From Pseudophaeobacter leonis (GTDB taxonomy: Bacteria > Pseudomonadota > Alphaproteobacteria > Rhodobacterales > Rhodobacteraceae): a stretch of 64,000 nucleotides of DNA. How positions within the stretch are numbered: position 1 is the first letter of the stretch; each line of letters starts with the position of its first letter. The position numbers were made by a program, and so were the translations under genes. The stretch lies in contig NZ_MWVJ01000007.1 in assembly GCF_002087335.1 (NCBI RefSeq), positions 31,045-95,044 of the forward strand, given 5' to 3'. The notes beneath the pieces were generated by a model. That model was not told where the DNA came from. It did no database searches and saw nothing but the letters and a program-made list of their open reading frames with translations. Of the stretch, positions 1-9,709 are shown in pieces.

Positions 1-65
1 CGCCCTTCCTGGTGCTCGCCGGGGGGGCCTTGCTCTGGCTGGCGCTACGTCCCAAAGAGGCATGA
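1..65 (+). CDS. 3' end of a membrane protein gene (partial)
   Basis: The first bases read in frame as about 20 codons ending in a TGA at 63-65. The peptide is strongly hydrophobic (Leu/Ala/Gly-rich with a Trp) and ends Arg-Pro-Lys-Glu-Ala, which looks like a final transmembrane helix followed by a short cytoplasmic tail. A strong hairpin terminator follows 38 bases later. The gene itself lies outside the window, so I cannot name the family. A transporter of the MFS type would fit, but that is a guess. Confidence 0.5.
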   Translation, partial: PFLVLAGGALLWLALRPKEA

Positions 66-102
66 TCACCTCACTGGTGCGACACACTGGCCTAATCCAT
101 AC

Positions 103-131
103 AAAAAGGCGCCCGCGTGTGGCGCCTTTTT
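103..131. terminator. bidirectional intrinsic terminator
   Basis: A perfect 11-bp inverted repeat (five A, then GGCGCC, mirrored as GGCGCC then five T) encloses a 7-base loop. The A-tract and T-tract flank the stem, so it can stop transcription from both sides. It lies between the plus-strand gene ending at 65 and the minus-strand gene ending at 167, which converge here. Confidence 0.85.
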
Positions 132-166
132 AATTTATAATCAAATCCGTGCGGCCTCTACCTGAT

Positions 167-943
167 CTACCATCGCCCCAGACTGGACCGCCAGATCAGG
201 CAAAAGCGGCGGCGAAACTCGCTTTGACCAAGACTTGCGCCTGCCACGCGCTCTGGCTGCCGAATGGACTGCATCAGGATCGCGCGTGCCTGCCAGCCAG
301 AAAAAAGGGCAACACCGGATTGCTTTGAAACCAGATGCCGCGCCTTGTCAGCCTCGGCAATATGATCCAGGCCTTTTTGCGCCAGTCGCCGCACCCCGTC
401 ATCTGTGCCATCCAACAGCGGAATACGCTTTTGCGCGACCAGTTCGGGAATGGCCCGCAGCCAATTGGAAATACCAACACCATAGGCGAACTTGCGCACC
501 ACGACCTCGTCCGCCTGCCCCAGCGCGGCTGCGGCCATCCACATCAGGCTGCCGGTGGTCGCATCTATGTAGTGGTCGAAACCCGCCTCGTCCTCAAAGG
601 GGTCGCGGTAGATATCCCAGCGCCGCGCCTCTGCCATGGGCTCTATCTGGCGCGCCAGATCCGGTGACAGCAGCCGTCCCAAAGGCGTGGCAACATTGTG
701 CCTGCGAACCGGCCCGCCCTGGGTAATTTCAGCGCCAATATCGCGCCACCATTGCACCCGCATCTCGGCGATCATGCTTTCCTGACTGGCCCAGGGCGCC
801 CGGGCCAGCTCAACATTGAAAGCATAGAGCGCAAACAAGACAGCACGGCTGGCAGGAGGCGCCGCCATCACGGCCAAAAAGCGGTCGGGGTCGGCCTGCT
901 GCACCAGTTGCGCACAGCTGGTAAGATCGTCATCAAACTCCAC
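167..943 (-). CDS. squalene/phytoene synthase-fold protein, NDUFAF6-like
   Basis: This 258-residue protein belongs to the squalene/phytoene synthase superfamily but lacks convincing copies of the two Asp-rich metal-binding motifs of true prenyl synthases. Near residues 40-70 it has an AFNVELA segment followed by MRVQWWRD. This resembles the eukaryotic complex I assembly factor NDUFAF6, where a similar AFNVELA...MRMQFWK pattern is found. A role in respiratory complex assembly is therefore as likely as isoprenoid synthesis; both are inference. Its ATG lies 11 bases inside the end of the upstream hydrolase gene, so it is the last gene of the cysS-cimA-hydrolase run. The reading frame is intact. 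Confidence 0.75.
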   Translation of the reverse strand: MEFDDDLTSCAQLVQQADPDRFLAVMAAPPASRAVLFALYAFNVELARAPWASQESMIAEMRVQWWRDIGAEITQGGPVRRHNVATPLGRLLSPDLARQIEPMAEARRWDIYRDPFEDEAGFDHYIDATTGSLMWMAAAALGQADEVVVRKFAYGVGISNWLRAIPELVAQKRIPLLDGTDDGVRRLAQKGLDHIAEADKARHLVSKQSGVALFSGWQARAILMQSIRQPERVAGASLGQSEFRRRFCLIWRSSLGRW

Positions 944-1925
944 CCAGAAACCCCTTTATGGCATCCAGCGTTTCCGGTGCATCCACCAGATCAAGGTGGC
1001 CGGCCCCGGCCAGTATTTTGTACTGCCCCAAAGAGCTCGCGCCTTGCATCAGGGGTTTATAGGCACTGGCAACAAAGGCCTCATCCTGGGCTCCTGCCAT
1101 GAGAAGAAAGCGCGGTAATGATTTGATATCTTGCAAATAATCATCCCTTGGCGCAAAGGACCGGTTCAGACGATAGCTATATGAGGTTGTCGCCAGATGC
1201 CCCAGAGGGCCGTCCAGAACCTTTGAGGGCATATTGAACTGGATGACAGTCAGGTTGTTCCATGCGGTGATGCCAACTGCGTTGAGCATCGACAGCGCGA
1301 TGAGGCGACGCACCAATGGCTGCGACCAGCCGCCGGCATTGGCGCGCATGGTTGGCGCCTTGTGGTTCAGGAACGGCGCCAACAAAACTGCGGCGTCGAC
1401 AAGAGCCCCGTGTCGGCCGCCGGCAAAACGGACCACCAGCCCGCCGCCAGAAGAATGTCCCATCAGCACAACGGGTTGTCCGGGGTTGACTGTTGCTGCA
1501 ATCAAATCAGCCAGATCATCCTCAAACTGTCCGATATAGTCGACATCTCCCCGGGTGCCGGCAAATGCGCCATGCCCGCGCAGATCGGGCACAAGCACCC
1601 TGCCCGAAAGCTTTGGCGCCAGGTTTGAGAACTGCAATCCGTTCCAGCCAGAGCCATGCACCAAAATCGTCAGCGGCCCCTCGCCATTGGAGTAGTGGCG
1701 CACCTGCAGCGCATAGCCATCACGCATCAGCACTGGCTTGGGCGCTGGTTGCGGCTCTGGTATCTGGTCCCCGGCCGAGCGACTATTTTCAAGCAACCGA
1801 TCAAAATCAAGCGTTTGTGCCGAGGGCATATCAGTGCGGACCGGCTGCGACAGGATCAGCCCCAGAGGAATCAAAGCGGTGATCACCCCAGAAACCGCAA
1901 CAAAGCTGAGGACCTCTTTGATCAT
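933..1925 (-). CDS. alpha/beta hydrolase (lysophospholipase-like)
   Basis: A 330-residue alpha/beta hydrolase. A hydrophobic N-terminal helix (about residues 4-25) could be an uncleaved signal anchor or signal peptide. The oxyanion region carries HGSGWNG near residue 90, the nucleophile elbow is GHSSGGG near residue 160, and a late GAGHLDL supplies the probable catalytic His. I chose the ATG at 1923-1925 because it overlaps the cimA stop as ATGA, a typical coupled junction. An in-frame start 11 codons upstream would run into cimA. The substrate cannot be told; the fold and Ser-His arrangement suggest an esterase or monoacylglycerol lipase. Confidence 0.8.
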   Translation of the reverse strand: MIKEVLSFVAVSGVITALIPLGLILSQPVRTDMPSAQTLDFDRLLENSRSAGDQIPEPQPAPKPVLMRDGYALQVRHYSNGEGPLTILVHGSGWNGLQFSNLAPKLSGRVLVPDLRGHGAFAGTRGDVDYIGQFEDDLADLIAATVNPGQPVVLMGHSSGGGLVVRFAGGRHGALVDAAVLLAPFLNHKAPTMRANAGGWSQPLVRRLIALSMLNAVGITAWNNLTVIQFNMPSKVLDGPLGHLATTSYSYRLNRSFAPRDDYLQDIKSLPRFLLMAGAQDEAFVASAYKPLMQGASSLGQYKILAGAGHLDLVDAPETLDAIKGFLGGV

Positions 1926-3544
1926 TGGCTCTCTTTGCCGTCCCGAATGAGTTTCCAACGCATGGCATCCAGCAAGGCCTCAAAAGACGCGTCAATTATG
2001 TTGGCGCTGACGCCCACCGTGGACCACCGCCGCCCCTTGCCGTCCTCACAGTCGATAATGACACGGGTGACGGCCTCGGTGCCCCCCTGAGTGATCCGGA
2101 CCTTGAAATCCACCAGACGCATGTCGTTGATGGTTTCCGAATAGCGGCCCAAATCCTTGGCCAGCGCCTTGGCCAAAGCGTTTATGGGGCCCCGGTCATT
2201 GCCGGTTTCATCCATCGACTCGCTCACCGAGAGACGCTTTTCGCCATCCACTTTGACCACCACGACCGCCTCGGACAGGCTGACCATCTTGTTGTATTTG
2301 TTTTTGCGCCGCTCAACCGTGACTTTGTAGCGTTTTACCTCAAAGAATGCAGGACATTGCCCCAGCTCATGGCGCGCCAGCAATTCAAACGACGCCTGCG
2401 CCGTATCATAGGAATAGCCTTCGGCCTCGCGTTCCTTGATGCGGTCCAGAATGCGTGCCAACGCCGGATCCCCTTTGGTCACCGCAAGGCCTGCTTCCTT
2501 GAGGCGGCGGCGCAGATTGGACTGCCCGGCCTGGTTCGACATCGGGATGATGCGCGCGTTGCCAACCAGCTCGGGTGCTATGTGCTCGTAGGTGCTGGGG
2601 TCTTTCAGGATGGCCCTGGCGTGCAAACCCGCCTTATGGGCAAAGGCTGACGCGCCGACATAGGGCGCTTGGTTCGTTGGCACCCGGTTCAAGATATCGT
2701 CCAGCATCCGGCTCAGCTTGGTCAGACCGGCAAGCGCTGCGGGGCTGACGCCAATGTCAAACTGGCTGGCGTAGGGCTCTTTTAGCAGCAATGTGGGGAC
2801 CAGCGTCGTCAGGTTGGCATTGCCGCAGCGCTCGCCCAACCCGTTGAGCGTGCCTTGCACCTGACGGGCCCCTGCCTCGATCGCAGCCAGCGAACAGGCA
2901 ACGGCATTTTCGGTGTCGTTATGGGTGTGGATACCAAGAGAGGTTCCGGGGATCCCGGAGGCAATGACATCGGCGACAATCCGGCTCACCTCACTGGGCA
3001 TGGCGCCACCATTGGTGTCACAAAGAACAATCCAGCGCGCCCCGGCCTCTAGTGCTGCCCGACATGCCGCCAGGGCATAGGCTGGGTTGTCTTTGTAGCC
3101 ATCAAAGAAATGTTCCGCATCATACAACGCCTCGCGTCCCTGGGCGACGATATGCGCGATGGATGCACGGATATTCTCAAGGTTTTCCTCAAGACTGATA
3201 CCAAGAGCCGTAGTCACATGATAATCATGGCTCTTGCCCACCAGACAGACAGCCTGAGTGCCCGCATTCATCACAGCCGCCAGTACATCGTCGTTTTCAG
3301 CCGAGCGCCCGGCCCGCTTGGTCATACCAAAGGCGGTCATCGTGGCGCGGGTTTTGGGTGCTGCGTCAAAAAAGGCGCTGTCAGTGGGGTTGGCTCCGGG
3401 CCAGCCCCCTTCGATGTAGTCCACGCCTAATGCGTCAAGCGCCTGGGTGATTTGCTTTTTCTCTGCGGTCGAGAACTGCACCCCCTGGGTTTGCTGACCG
3501 TCACGCAGGGTTGTGTCGTAGAGATACAGCCGCTCTTTGCTCAT
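1922..3544 (-). CDS. cimA: (R)-citramalate synthase
   Basis: A 540-residue enzyme that condenses pyruvate with acetyl-CoA to citramalate, giving a threonine-independent route to 2-ketobutyrate and isoleucine. The N-terminus has the DRE-TIM metallolyase signature ([14 protein letters not shown]), followed by [13 protein letters not shown] and a GLGERCGNA motif. The C-terminal 130 residues match the LeuA-type allosteric dimer domain. The length and the DTTLRDG-QT start separate it from 2-isopropylmalate synthase as I know these families. The start codon overlaps the cysS stop (ATGA) and the stop overlaps the next gene's ATG, so the three genes are translationally coupled. Confidence 0.93.
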   Translation of the reverse strand: MSKERLYLYDTTLRDGQQTQGVQFSTAEKKQITQALDALGVDYIEGGWPGANPTDSAFFDAAPKTRATMTAFGMTKRAGRSAENDDVLAAVMNAGTQAVCLVGKSHDYHVTTALGISLEENLENIRASIAHIVAQGREALYDAEHFFDGYKDNPAYALAACRAALEAGARWIVLCDTNGGAMPSEVSRIVADVIASGIPGTSLGIHTHNDTENAVACSLAAIEAGARQVQGTLNGLGERCGNANLTTLVPTLLLKEPYASQFDIGVSPAALAGLTKLSRMLDDILNRVPTNQAPYVGASAFAHKAGLHARAILKDPSTYEHIAPELVGNARIIPMSNQAGQSNLRRRLKEAGLAVTKGDPALARILDRIKEREAEGYSYDTAQASFELLARHELGQCPAFFEVKRYKVTVERRKNKYNKMVSLSEAVVVVKVDGEKRLSVSESMDETGNDRGPINALAKALAKDLGRYSETINDMRLVDFKVRITQGGTEAVTRVIIDCEDGKGRRWSTVGVSANIIDASFEALLDAMRWKLIRDGKESQ

Positions 3545-4913
3545 TGCAGCCCCTCCAGTTTTGCCGGATCAAACCCAGGGCCGGGCACCAGCTCGACGCC
3601 CGCCTTGCTCATACGGACCTCAAGTCCAGCGGCGACAAAAGCTGCTTTCAGGCGATCCACTTGCGAGAAATCTTTGCTTTCCATGGCAGATTGCCGGGCC
3701 AAAACCAGACGCGCCTCAAAACTGGACAGATCCACCTTTGGCTGATCTGCCCAATCCCCCATCGTCTTTGTGAGCAAACCCAAAAGCTGCGCAGAGGCCA
3801 GTAGCCCGGCAGCATCGCCGCTTGCGGCCAATTTATGCATCTCGGCAATGGCACCAGCGGTATTCAGGTCATCCGCCACAGCGTCAAGGACCGCGGCAGC
3901 AGCGCTGGCTGCGGGCTCGATGCCCGTGGTCAGCGCCCGCCACTTGCGCAGCGTAGCTTCAGCTTCAGCTGCTTTTTTCTCAGTCCAGTCCATCGGCTTA
4001 CGATAATGGGTTTGCAGAAAAACAAAACGGATCACCTCACCTGGCACACCCTTTTCCAACAGATCGTGGACGGTAAAGAAATTGCCCAGCGATTTGGACA
4101 TCTTCTTGCCCTCGACCTGCAGCATCTCGTTGTGCAGCCAGTATCGTGCAAAGCTATCATCACCATGGGCACAGCAGCTTTGCGCAATTTCATTCTCATG
4201 ATGCGGGAACATCAGATCATTGCCGCCGCCATGAATGTCAAACGTCGCCCCCAGCAGCTCATAAGACATGGCCGAGCATTCTATGTGCCAGCCGGCCCTG
4301 CCACGTCCCCAGGGGCTCTCCCACCCAGGTTGGCTCTCATCTGAGGGCTTCCAGAGAACAAAATCCATTGGGTTCTTTTTATAGGGGGCCACTTCGACAC
4401 GCGCACCTGCAATCATATCATCCACCGACCGCCCCGACAGCTGACCATAGCCCTGTGGCCAGCTGTCAACCGCAAACAGAACATGGCCTTCTGCGGCATA
4501 GGCATGACCCTTGGCGATCAGATCTTCGATCATTGTCACCATTTGTGGGATATACTGCGTCGCACGCGGCATGAAATTGGGCTCAAGCGCCCCCAGAGCG
4601 CCCATATCATCGAGAAACCACTGGATGGTCTCATCGGTATCTCGCCGATCGAGCGCCCTGACTGCGCGGCGCGGGCGTTGATCTTGTCGTCGACATCGGT
4701 GAAATTGCGCACATAGGTCACATGGTCCTTGCCGTAGACGGCGCGCAGCAGGCGAAAGAGCACATCAAACACCACAACAGGTCTGGCATTTCCCAGATGC
4801 GCCCGATCATAGACGGTTGGGCCACAGACATACATCCGCACATTTTCGGCGTCGATCGGTGTGAACTCCGACTTTTTACGGGTTTTGGTATTGTGCAGTT
4901 TGATCGTTGTCAT
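3541..4913 (-). CDS. cysS: cysteinyl-tRNA synthetase (one frameshift)
   Basis: Charges tRNA-Cys in the cytoplasm. Across one frame break the gene encodes about 457 residues, the usual length. The N-terminal part has the zinc Cys and HIGH-like site in [18 protein letters not shown]. The C-terminal part has the zinc ligands around HIECSAM and HHENEIAQS, and the KMSKS loop (KKMSKSLGN). The start ATG at 4911-4913 follows an AGGAG at good spacing. A single base is missing near 4638-4640: the protein reads SGRSIGEI and then must change frame to continue [12 protein letters not shown]. As this is an essential gene, a sequencing error is the best explanation. It heads the cysS-cimA run. Confidence 0.93.
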
Positions 4914-5101
4914 GACAGCTCCTAAGACGGACACGAATGTGCAGGCGCGCACAGCGGGCTTAGCAACTTGTCAAGATGAAGAAAACGACAGAAACCAGCC
5001 CGCTGAGGATTTCAGCAGGGAATACAGCAAATAATGAGGCTACGGGTCTGGTTCATGGTCAAGGGCTTAGCATGTCTTTTCCCCCGCGCCAAGGCTATAG
5101 C

Positions 5102-5629
5102 CTAAAACTGAAAGGCTGCGCCGACTGTTATGCGGTCTGTGCCCTGTGGCTCTGTGCTGTTGTTGCCCGAGGGCGAGTGATGCACAAACTCCCCCGTGAG
5201 CTGCAAGGCCCGGTTCAGCGAGACCCGCAGCCCGATGCCCAGAGTCTCCGCCTGACCGGTTTGGTTTACCCCCTGATCCTGGGCTTGCCCAAGGGTGATA
5301 TAGCCAAGGCTTCGGCCAAAATCATAGCCCGCGCGAAGATTTACCTGCTCGGTGTCCGCACTGCCCGAAAGACCCAAATGGTGCAGGCTGGTACCACGGG
5401 AAAATGATCCTCCCAAAACGAACGCGCCATAGTCCCTGTCGGCAGAAAACGCCATCCTGGACTGGGAGTCGTGAAAGGCGCCTGCAGCTGTGCTGTGATA
5501 CGGGCTGTGCTCCGAGGAAAAATAGGTCGAGGTCCAGTCGCCAGAACGCGCGGGCAGAGCCAGAGCAGACAATCCGCCTGCTGACAGAATAATCGCGGCA
5601 TGTTTCCAATTTGTCTGAGCCCTTGGCAT
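5102..5629 (-). CDS. outer-membrane beta-barrel-like protein
   Basis: A 175-residue protein with an N-terminal signal peptide (hydrophobic stretch with LSAGGLSALALPARS near residue 15-30). Alternating polar/hydrophobic strands follow, and it ends in a C-terminal phenylalanine (GAAFQF), the usual signature for recognition by the BAM complex. Many Gly, Ser and aromatic residues fit a small 8-stranded barrel. I chose the ATG at 5629; a TTG ten codons upstream is possible but gives a less typical signal peptide. I recognise no named family. It is divergent from the methyltransferase gene and upstream of cysS, with a 188-base gap. Confidence 0.65.
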   Translation of the reverse strand: MPRAQTNWKHAAIILSAGGLSALALPARSGDWTSTYFSSEHSPYHSTAAGAFHDSQSRMAFSADRDYGAFVLGGSFSRGTSLHHLGLSGSADTEQVNLRAGYDFGRSLGYITLGQAQDQGVNQTGQAETLGIGLRVSLNRALQLTGEFVHHSPSGNNSTEPQGTDRITVGAAFQF

Positions 5630-6072
5630 GCTTTCTTGCCCTATTTCTGCACTATTCAAAGTGCGACACCCCTAGGCCCTCAGTCTCGGTGAAATTGGTT
5701 AAGGACCTGTTCCGGCCCCATGGGATTTGTTCCCTTTTTGACTGGGTTTTGCACCAGGTGCTAACACACTGTAAAAATGAAATTTCCTAACTGAAACGGG
5801 CAAAAATTCAGGCCCCGGGCCGATGGCCAGAGATGAAATACTTGCCGCATTTTCCACATAGGTCGCAAACACGCTAGAAACGGGCGGGAAAAACGCCAAG
5901 GCTAAAGACCTTGCACGAGGGTTTTCAAATGCCGGCAGAACGAAGCGTAGTGACCGTGATCTGGCGTACAATTGGCGCCGCCCGTGGCCGTGCTGCGCGG
6001 GGCCGCCCAATGGGGCTGTTGTTTTTTCTTATCTGAACAACATAGCTCCTCCTCGCATCAAGGTTTCCCAGC
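5630..6072. other. intergenic region, 443 bases
   Basis: Divergent spacer between the barrel protein gene and the MttB-like gene. Short open frames on the minus strand here have no protein-like composition and I do not support them. I see one possible sigma-70-like promoter with an embedded palindrome (listed separately) and a T-rich stretch near 6018-6030, but no RNA gene or riboswitch that I can recognise. Confidence 0.5.
5749..5777 (+). promoter_or_regulatory. candidate promoter with palindromic operator
   Basis: TTGCAC and TAAAAA are separated by 17 bases, the ideal spacing for a sigma-70 promoter. The -35 element overlaps a perfect dyad, GCACC-A-GGTGC (5751-5761), which could be an operator. 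The site points toward the MttB-like gene but lies about 300 bases upstream of its start, so the link is weak. Confidence 0.25.
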
Positions 6073-7628
6073 ATGACAGACCAACCCGGCACACCTACCC
6101 GTTCCTCAGCCCGCAGCGGTGGCCGCGCTGCCCGCCGCAGCGCCAGGGCCAGCGCCCTGCCCACCCATCTCGCCCCATCCGCCCTGGGATGGAGGGCGGT
6201 ACCTATAAACCTCTGACGCAGGACGGCGTTGAGCGCATCCACAAGGCAGCACTGGACGCGCTGGAACAGATCGGCCTGGCAGATGCCCCGCCTAGCGGTG
6301 TGCAACACCTGACCAATGCGGGCTGCATTCTGGGCGACGATGGCCGCATTCGGTTCCCGCGTGCTTTGGTTGAGGATATGCTCACAAAAGCAAATCGTTC
6401 CATGGTTTTACACAGCAGAGATGGTCAAAACGACCTGGAGCTGTCGGGAAACCGGGTTCACTATGGCACGGCGGGTGCTGCGGTCATATGGTGGATGTCG
6501 AGGGCCGTCATTATCGTGAATCAACGGTCCAGGATCTTCATGACGCCGCACGGATCTGCAACAAACTCGACAATATTCATTTTGTTCAACGGCCTATGGT
6601 CTGTCGTGACATCTACGACAACCTCGAGATGGACCTGAACTCGATCTATGCCACCACCTGTGGAACCACGAAACACATCGGAACATCCTTCTCCGAGCCC
6701 GGCTTTGTCGCCCCGGCAATGGAAATGCTGCATACGATTGCAGGCGACAAAGACAAGTGGCGCGAACGCCCGTTTGTGTCCAACTCCAATTGCTTTGTCG
6801 TGCCGCCGATGAAGTTCGCAACGGAAAGTTGCGAAGTGATGGAGGAATGTATCAAACATGGCATGCCCGTCCTGCTTCTGTCCGCAGGAATGGCAGGCGC
6901 CACGGCGCCCTCAACAATTGCAGGTGCGATTACCCAGGCCGTTGCCGAATGCCTTGCGGGACTGGTTTATGTAAATGCCGTAAAACCCGGCGCTCCCGCG
7001 ATTTTTGGCACCTGGCCCTTTGGTCTTGATTTGCGCAGCGGTGCGATGACAGGCGGGTCTGGTGAGCAGGCGCTCTTGTCTGCGGGCTGTGCCCAGATGC
7101 ACAAATCAAGTGGTCTTCCCGGTGGCGCGGCAGCCGGGATCGCAGATTCCAAACTGCCCGACATGCAGGCCGGATGGGAACAGATGTGCTCCAATCTCAT
7201 GGCGGGACTATCAGGGCTGAACATGGTCTACGAGGCCGCAGGCATGCATGCATCTTTGTTGGGTTTTTGCCATGAATCCCTTATCTTGGGGGACGATCTT
7301 ATTGGCCAGGCGATGCGCTGTGTGCGCGGGATTGAGGTCAGTGACGAAACTCTGGCGCTGGATCAGATAGCGGATGTGTGCCTGAACGGCCCCGGTCACT
7401 ACCTTGGCACCAGTCAGACGCTGGGGCGTATGCAGACCGATTTTGTCTATCCGGCACTTGGCGACCGGACCTCGCCAAAAGAATGGGTGGAACTGGGCAA
7501 ACCCGATCTGCTCAACAAGGCAGTCGCCCGCAAAGAGCAAATTCTGTCAGAGCGGTCCGCCGCAAGGGTTTCCGCCGGAACTGGACGCAGAAATCCGGGC
7601 GCGCTTTAACATTCATCTGGGATCATAA
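6073..7628 (+). CDS. MttB-family corrinoid methyltransferase (three frameshifts)
   Basis: Read across three single-base breaks, the gene encodes about 518 residues of the MttB (COG5598) family, which moves methyl groups from quaternary or tertiary amines to a corrinoid protein. The N-terminus is Arg/Ala-rich, then comes RPGMEGGTYKPL and a TIM-barrel body with several GAATAPST-like stretches. Breaks: one base missing near 6178, one missing near 6485 (GTAGAAV to HMVDVEGRHY), one extra near 7566 (SAAR to FPPELDAEIRARF). No in-frame TAG is seen, so it is a non-pyrrolysine homologue, as with betaine-type demethylases; the substrate is unknown. No cognate corrinoid protein gene is adjacent, but a RACo-like activator lies at 34.8 kb. 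Confidence 0.85.
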
Positions 7629-7721
7629 TCGAAACAGCAGGCGATGGCCCGCCCCCGCCTGCTGAAACCGCAACTTACGCGGGCGCGCTAACTTTAACCT
7701 CAACCCTCAGAAATTTGTTTT

Positions 7722-8465
7722 CTAACGCGCTTTCAACAGCTGCCGCCAATACTCGATCCGGGAAGAGAGCTGCAAAGCCCCCTGTTGTTTGCCGCGCATA
7801 TAGCGCAGCTCCTGCCGCCTGAGTTCTGGTGAAACGCTGGCGCTGACTTGCCCCGAATGGATCCGGTTTACCACCAGTGTTTCAGGCGAGATTACCGGAT
7901 CGCCCAGATGATCCCAAAGCCGTTGATACAGCTCCACATCCATCAACCAGATCAGGTCTTCGTCAAAAAATTCAAGCCAGGCGCGCCGCATCGCCAGCAC
8001 CGAGGGGCTGGAGACGGTGTTCTTGCCAAATTTCAATTTGCTGGTCAGACGCGGAACCATCGCACGCTCCACAGTCCCGCCATTCCGGCTGACGCCAGAT
8101 CCGCAAAGATGCCACTTTCCAGCGGAGCCAAGGGCATTCACAATGATCTCTAAGGCCCTGTCGCCGTTTAGATAATCATCTTGGAACAGGATCTTGACGA
8201 TCTCGCCCTCCGCATGACGCATGGCCTTGTTCACATTGGCGGAAGCCTGACGCTTGCCGTCCCGGTTCCAGATGTGACGCACAGACAGCCGGTCGGAATA
8301 GGCCTCACAAACAGCGGCCACCGCCCCGTCATCGGATTGATCAGAGACAACCACCTCAAAATCGTCAAAGCTTTGAGACGTGAGTACCTCGAAAGATTGG
8401 GCCAGAAATGCCGCGCCTTCTCCGCCCATGGAATAGGCCGGGATACAGAGGCTGAGATGAGGCAT
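7722..8465 (-). CDS. family 2 glycosyltransferase
   Basis: A 247-residue GT-A fold enzyme. The N-terminus has LSLCIPAY, then EVVVSDQSDDG and a DD pair in ILFQDDYLNGD (about residue 98), the DXD-like metal/nucleotide-sugar site. A later SSPSVLAMRR stretch and DEDLIWLMDVELYQRL fit the acceptor half of the domain. There are no membrane segments. It begins 23 bases after the sufS stop on the same strand, so it is probably the last gene of the suf transcript; that makes it an unusual passenger. The TTG two codons upstream is less likely than the ATG used here. The sugar and acceptor cannot be told. Confidence 0.8.
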   Translation of the reverse strand: MPHLSLCIPAYSMGGEGAAFLAQSFEVLTSQSFDDFEVVVSDQSDDGAVAAVCEAYSDRLSVRHIWNRDGKRQASANVNKAMRHAEGEIVKILFQDDYLNGDRALEIIVNALGSAGKWHLCGSGVSRNGGTVERAMVPRLTSKLKFGKNTVSSPSVLAMRRAWLEFFDEDLIWLMDVELYQRLWDHLGDPVISPETLVVNRIHSGQVSASVSPELRRQELRYMRGKQQGALQLSSRIEYWRQLLKAR

Positions 8466-8488
8466 CGGCAAGCTCCCGGAACAGGATG

Positions 8489-9709
8489 TCAGGCGAAAAG
8501 TTCATGTGCCAGTTCAAGGGCTTCGATCAGCGTGTCGACCTCGGCCTTGGTGTTATACAGCCCAAAGGAGGCGCGACAGGTGGCCGTCACCCCAAGATGA
8601 TCCATCAATGGGCCGGCACAGTGATGACCGGCGCGCACCGCGACGCCTTTTTTGTCAAGGATCGTCGAGATGTCATGGGCATGAGCGGCACCATCAAGCG
8701 TAAAGCTAAAAATAGATGCCTTATCAGCGGTCTGCCCCTGGATATTCAGCCAGTTCAACTCTTTGAACCGATCCGCCGCATAGTCGCGCAGCGTGGCCTC
8801 ATGCCGGGCAATATTGTCCATGCCCAGGTCCATCATATGCTCCAGCGCCACGCCAAGACCGATTGTCTGCACGATCCCTGGGGTTCCGGCCTCAAACATC
8901 ATGGGCGGATCATTGTAGACCACGGCCTCTTTTGACACCTCGCGGATCATGTCACCGCCGCCAAGACAGGGGCGCATTTCCCCCATGCGGTCCGGGTGCA
9001 CGTAGATCGCACCAGACCCCGACGGCCCATAGAGTTTGTGCCCGGTGATGGCAAAGAAATCACAGCCCAGGTCCTGCACATCCACCGGCATATGCACCGC
9101 ACTTTGTGAGCCATCCACCAGAACCGGCACACCTTTTGCATGGGCGCCCTGGGTCACGGCCTTGATATCCACCACGGTTCCCAACACATTAGAGCACTGC
9201 GTCAGGGCGATCAGTTTAGTTCTTGGGGTGATCGCGTCAATCACAGCTTGTGGGTCAAGACTGCCATCGGCGGCCGTATCAACCCACTTGATCACCACGC
9301 CTTGCCGTTCGCGCAAAAAATGCCAGGGCACGATATTTGCATGATGCTCCATCCCGGACAGCAGGATCTCATCGCCCGCCACCAGCCGCTGCATCGCCCA
9401 GCTGTAGGCCACCATATTGATGCCCTCAGTGGTGCCGGAATTCAGCACGATATGGTCTTCGTGACCTGCATTCAGAAACCTGGCAATGATGCCGCGAACA
9501 CCTTCGTATTTTTCGGTGGCAAGATTAGAAAGGTAGTGCAAACCCCGATGAACATTTGAATATTCCTGAGAATATGCCTGAGTGATTGCATCAATGACCA
9601 CCTGGGGTTTTTGGGCAGAGGCCCCATTGTCCAGATAGGTGAGCGGCTTGCCGTTGACCTGCCGGGACAGGATCGGAAACTCTGCGCGGATTTTTTCTAC
9701 ATCATACAT
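8489..9709 (-). CDS. sufS: SufS group II cysteine desulfurase
   Basis: Removes sulfur from cysteine for Fe-S cluster assembly by the SufBCD scaffold. It is 406 residues, the standard length. The PLP lysine is K225 in ITGHKLYGP, and the persulfide cysteine is C364 in RAGHHCAGP, with the RASFGLYNT ending typical of SufS. The start ATG at 9707-9709 lies just inside the end of the upstream YIP1-like gene, indicating coupling. No sufE or sufU gene is visible nearby, so the sulfur acceptor protein must be encoded elsewhere. Confidence 0.95.
   Translation of the reverse strand: MYDVEKIRAEFPILSRQVNGKPLTYLDNGASAQKPQVVIDAITQAYSQEYSNVHRGLHYLSNLATEKYEGVRGIIARFLNAGHEDHIVLNSGTTEGINMVAYSWAMQRLVAGDEILLSGMEHHANIVPWHFLRERQGVVIKWVDTAADGSLDPQAVIDAITPRTKLIALTQCSNVLGTVVDIKAVTQGAHAKGVPVLVDGSQSAVHMPVDVQDLGCDFFAITGHKLYGPSGSGAIYVHPDRMGEMRPCLGGGDMIREVSKEAVVYNDPPMMFEAGTPGIVQTIGLGVALEHMMDLGMDNIARHEATLRDYAADRFKELNWLNIQGQTADKASIFSFTLDGAAHAHDISTILDKKGVAVRAGHHCAGPLMDHLGVTATCRASFGLYNTKAEVDTLIEALELAHELFA

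Noticed and set aside
6073..7628. Pyrrolysine-type (amber-containing) MttB
   Set aside because: No in-frame TAG is seen across the repaired frame; the breaks are single-base indels.
7629..7721. Terminator between the MttB-like and glycosyltransferase genes
   Set aside because: AGCAGGC/GCCTGCT can pair, but the loop is long and no T-run follows.
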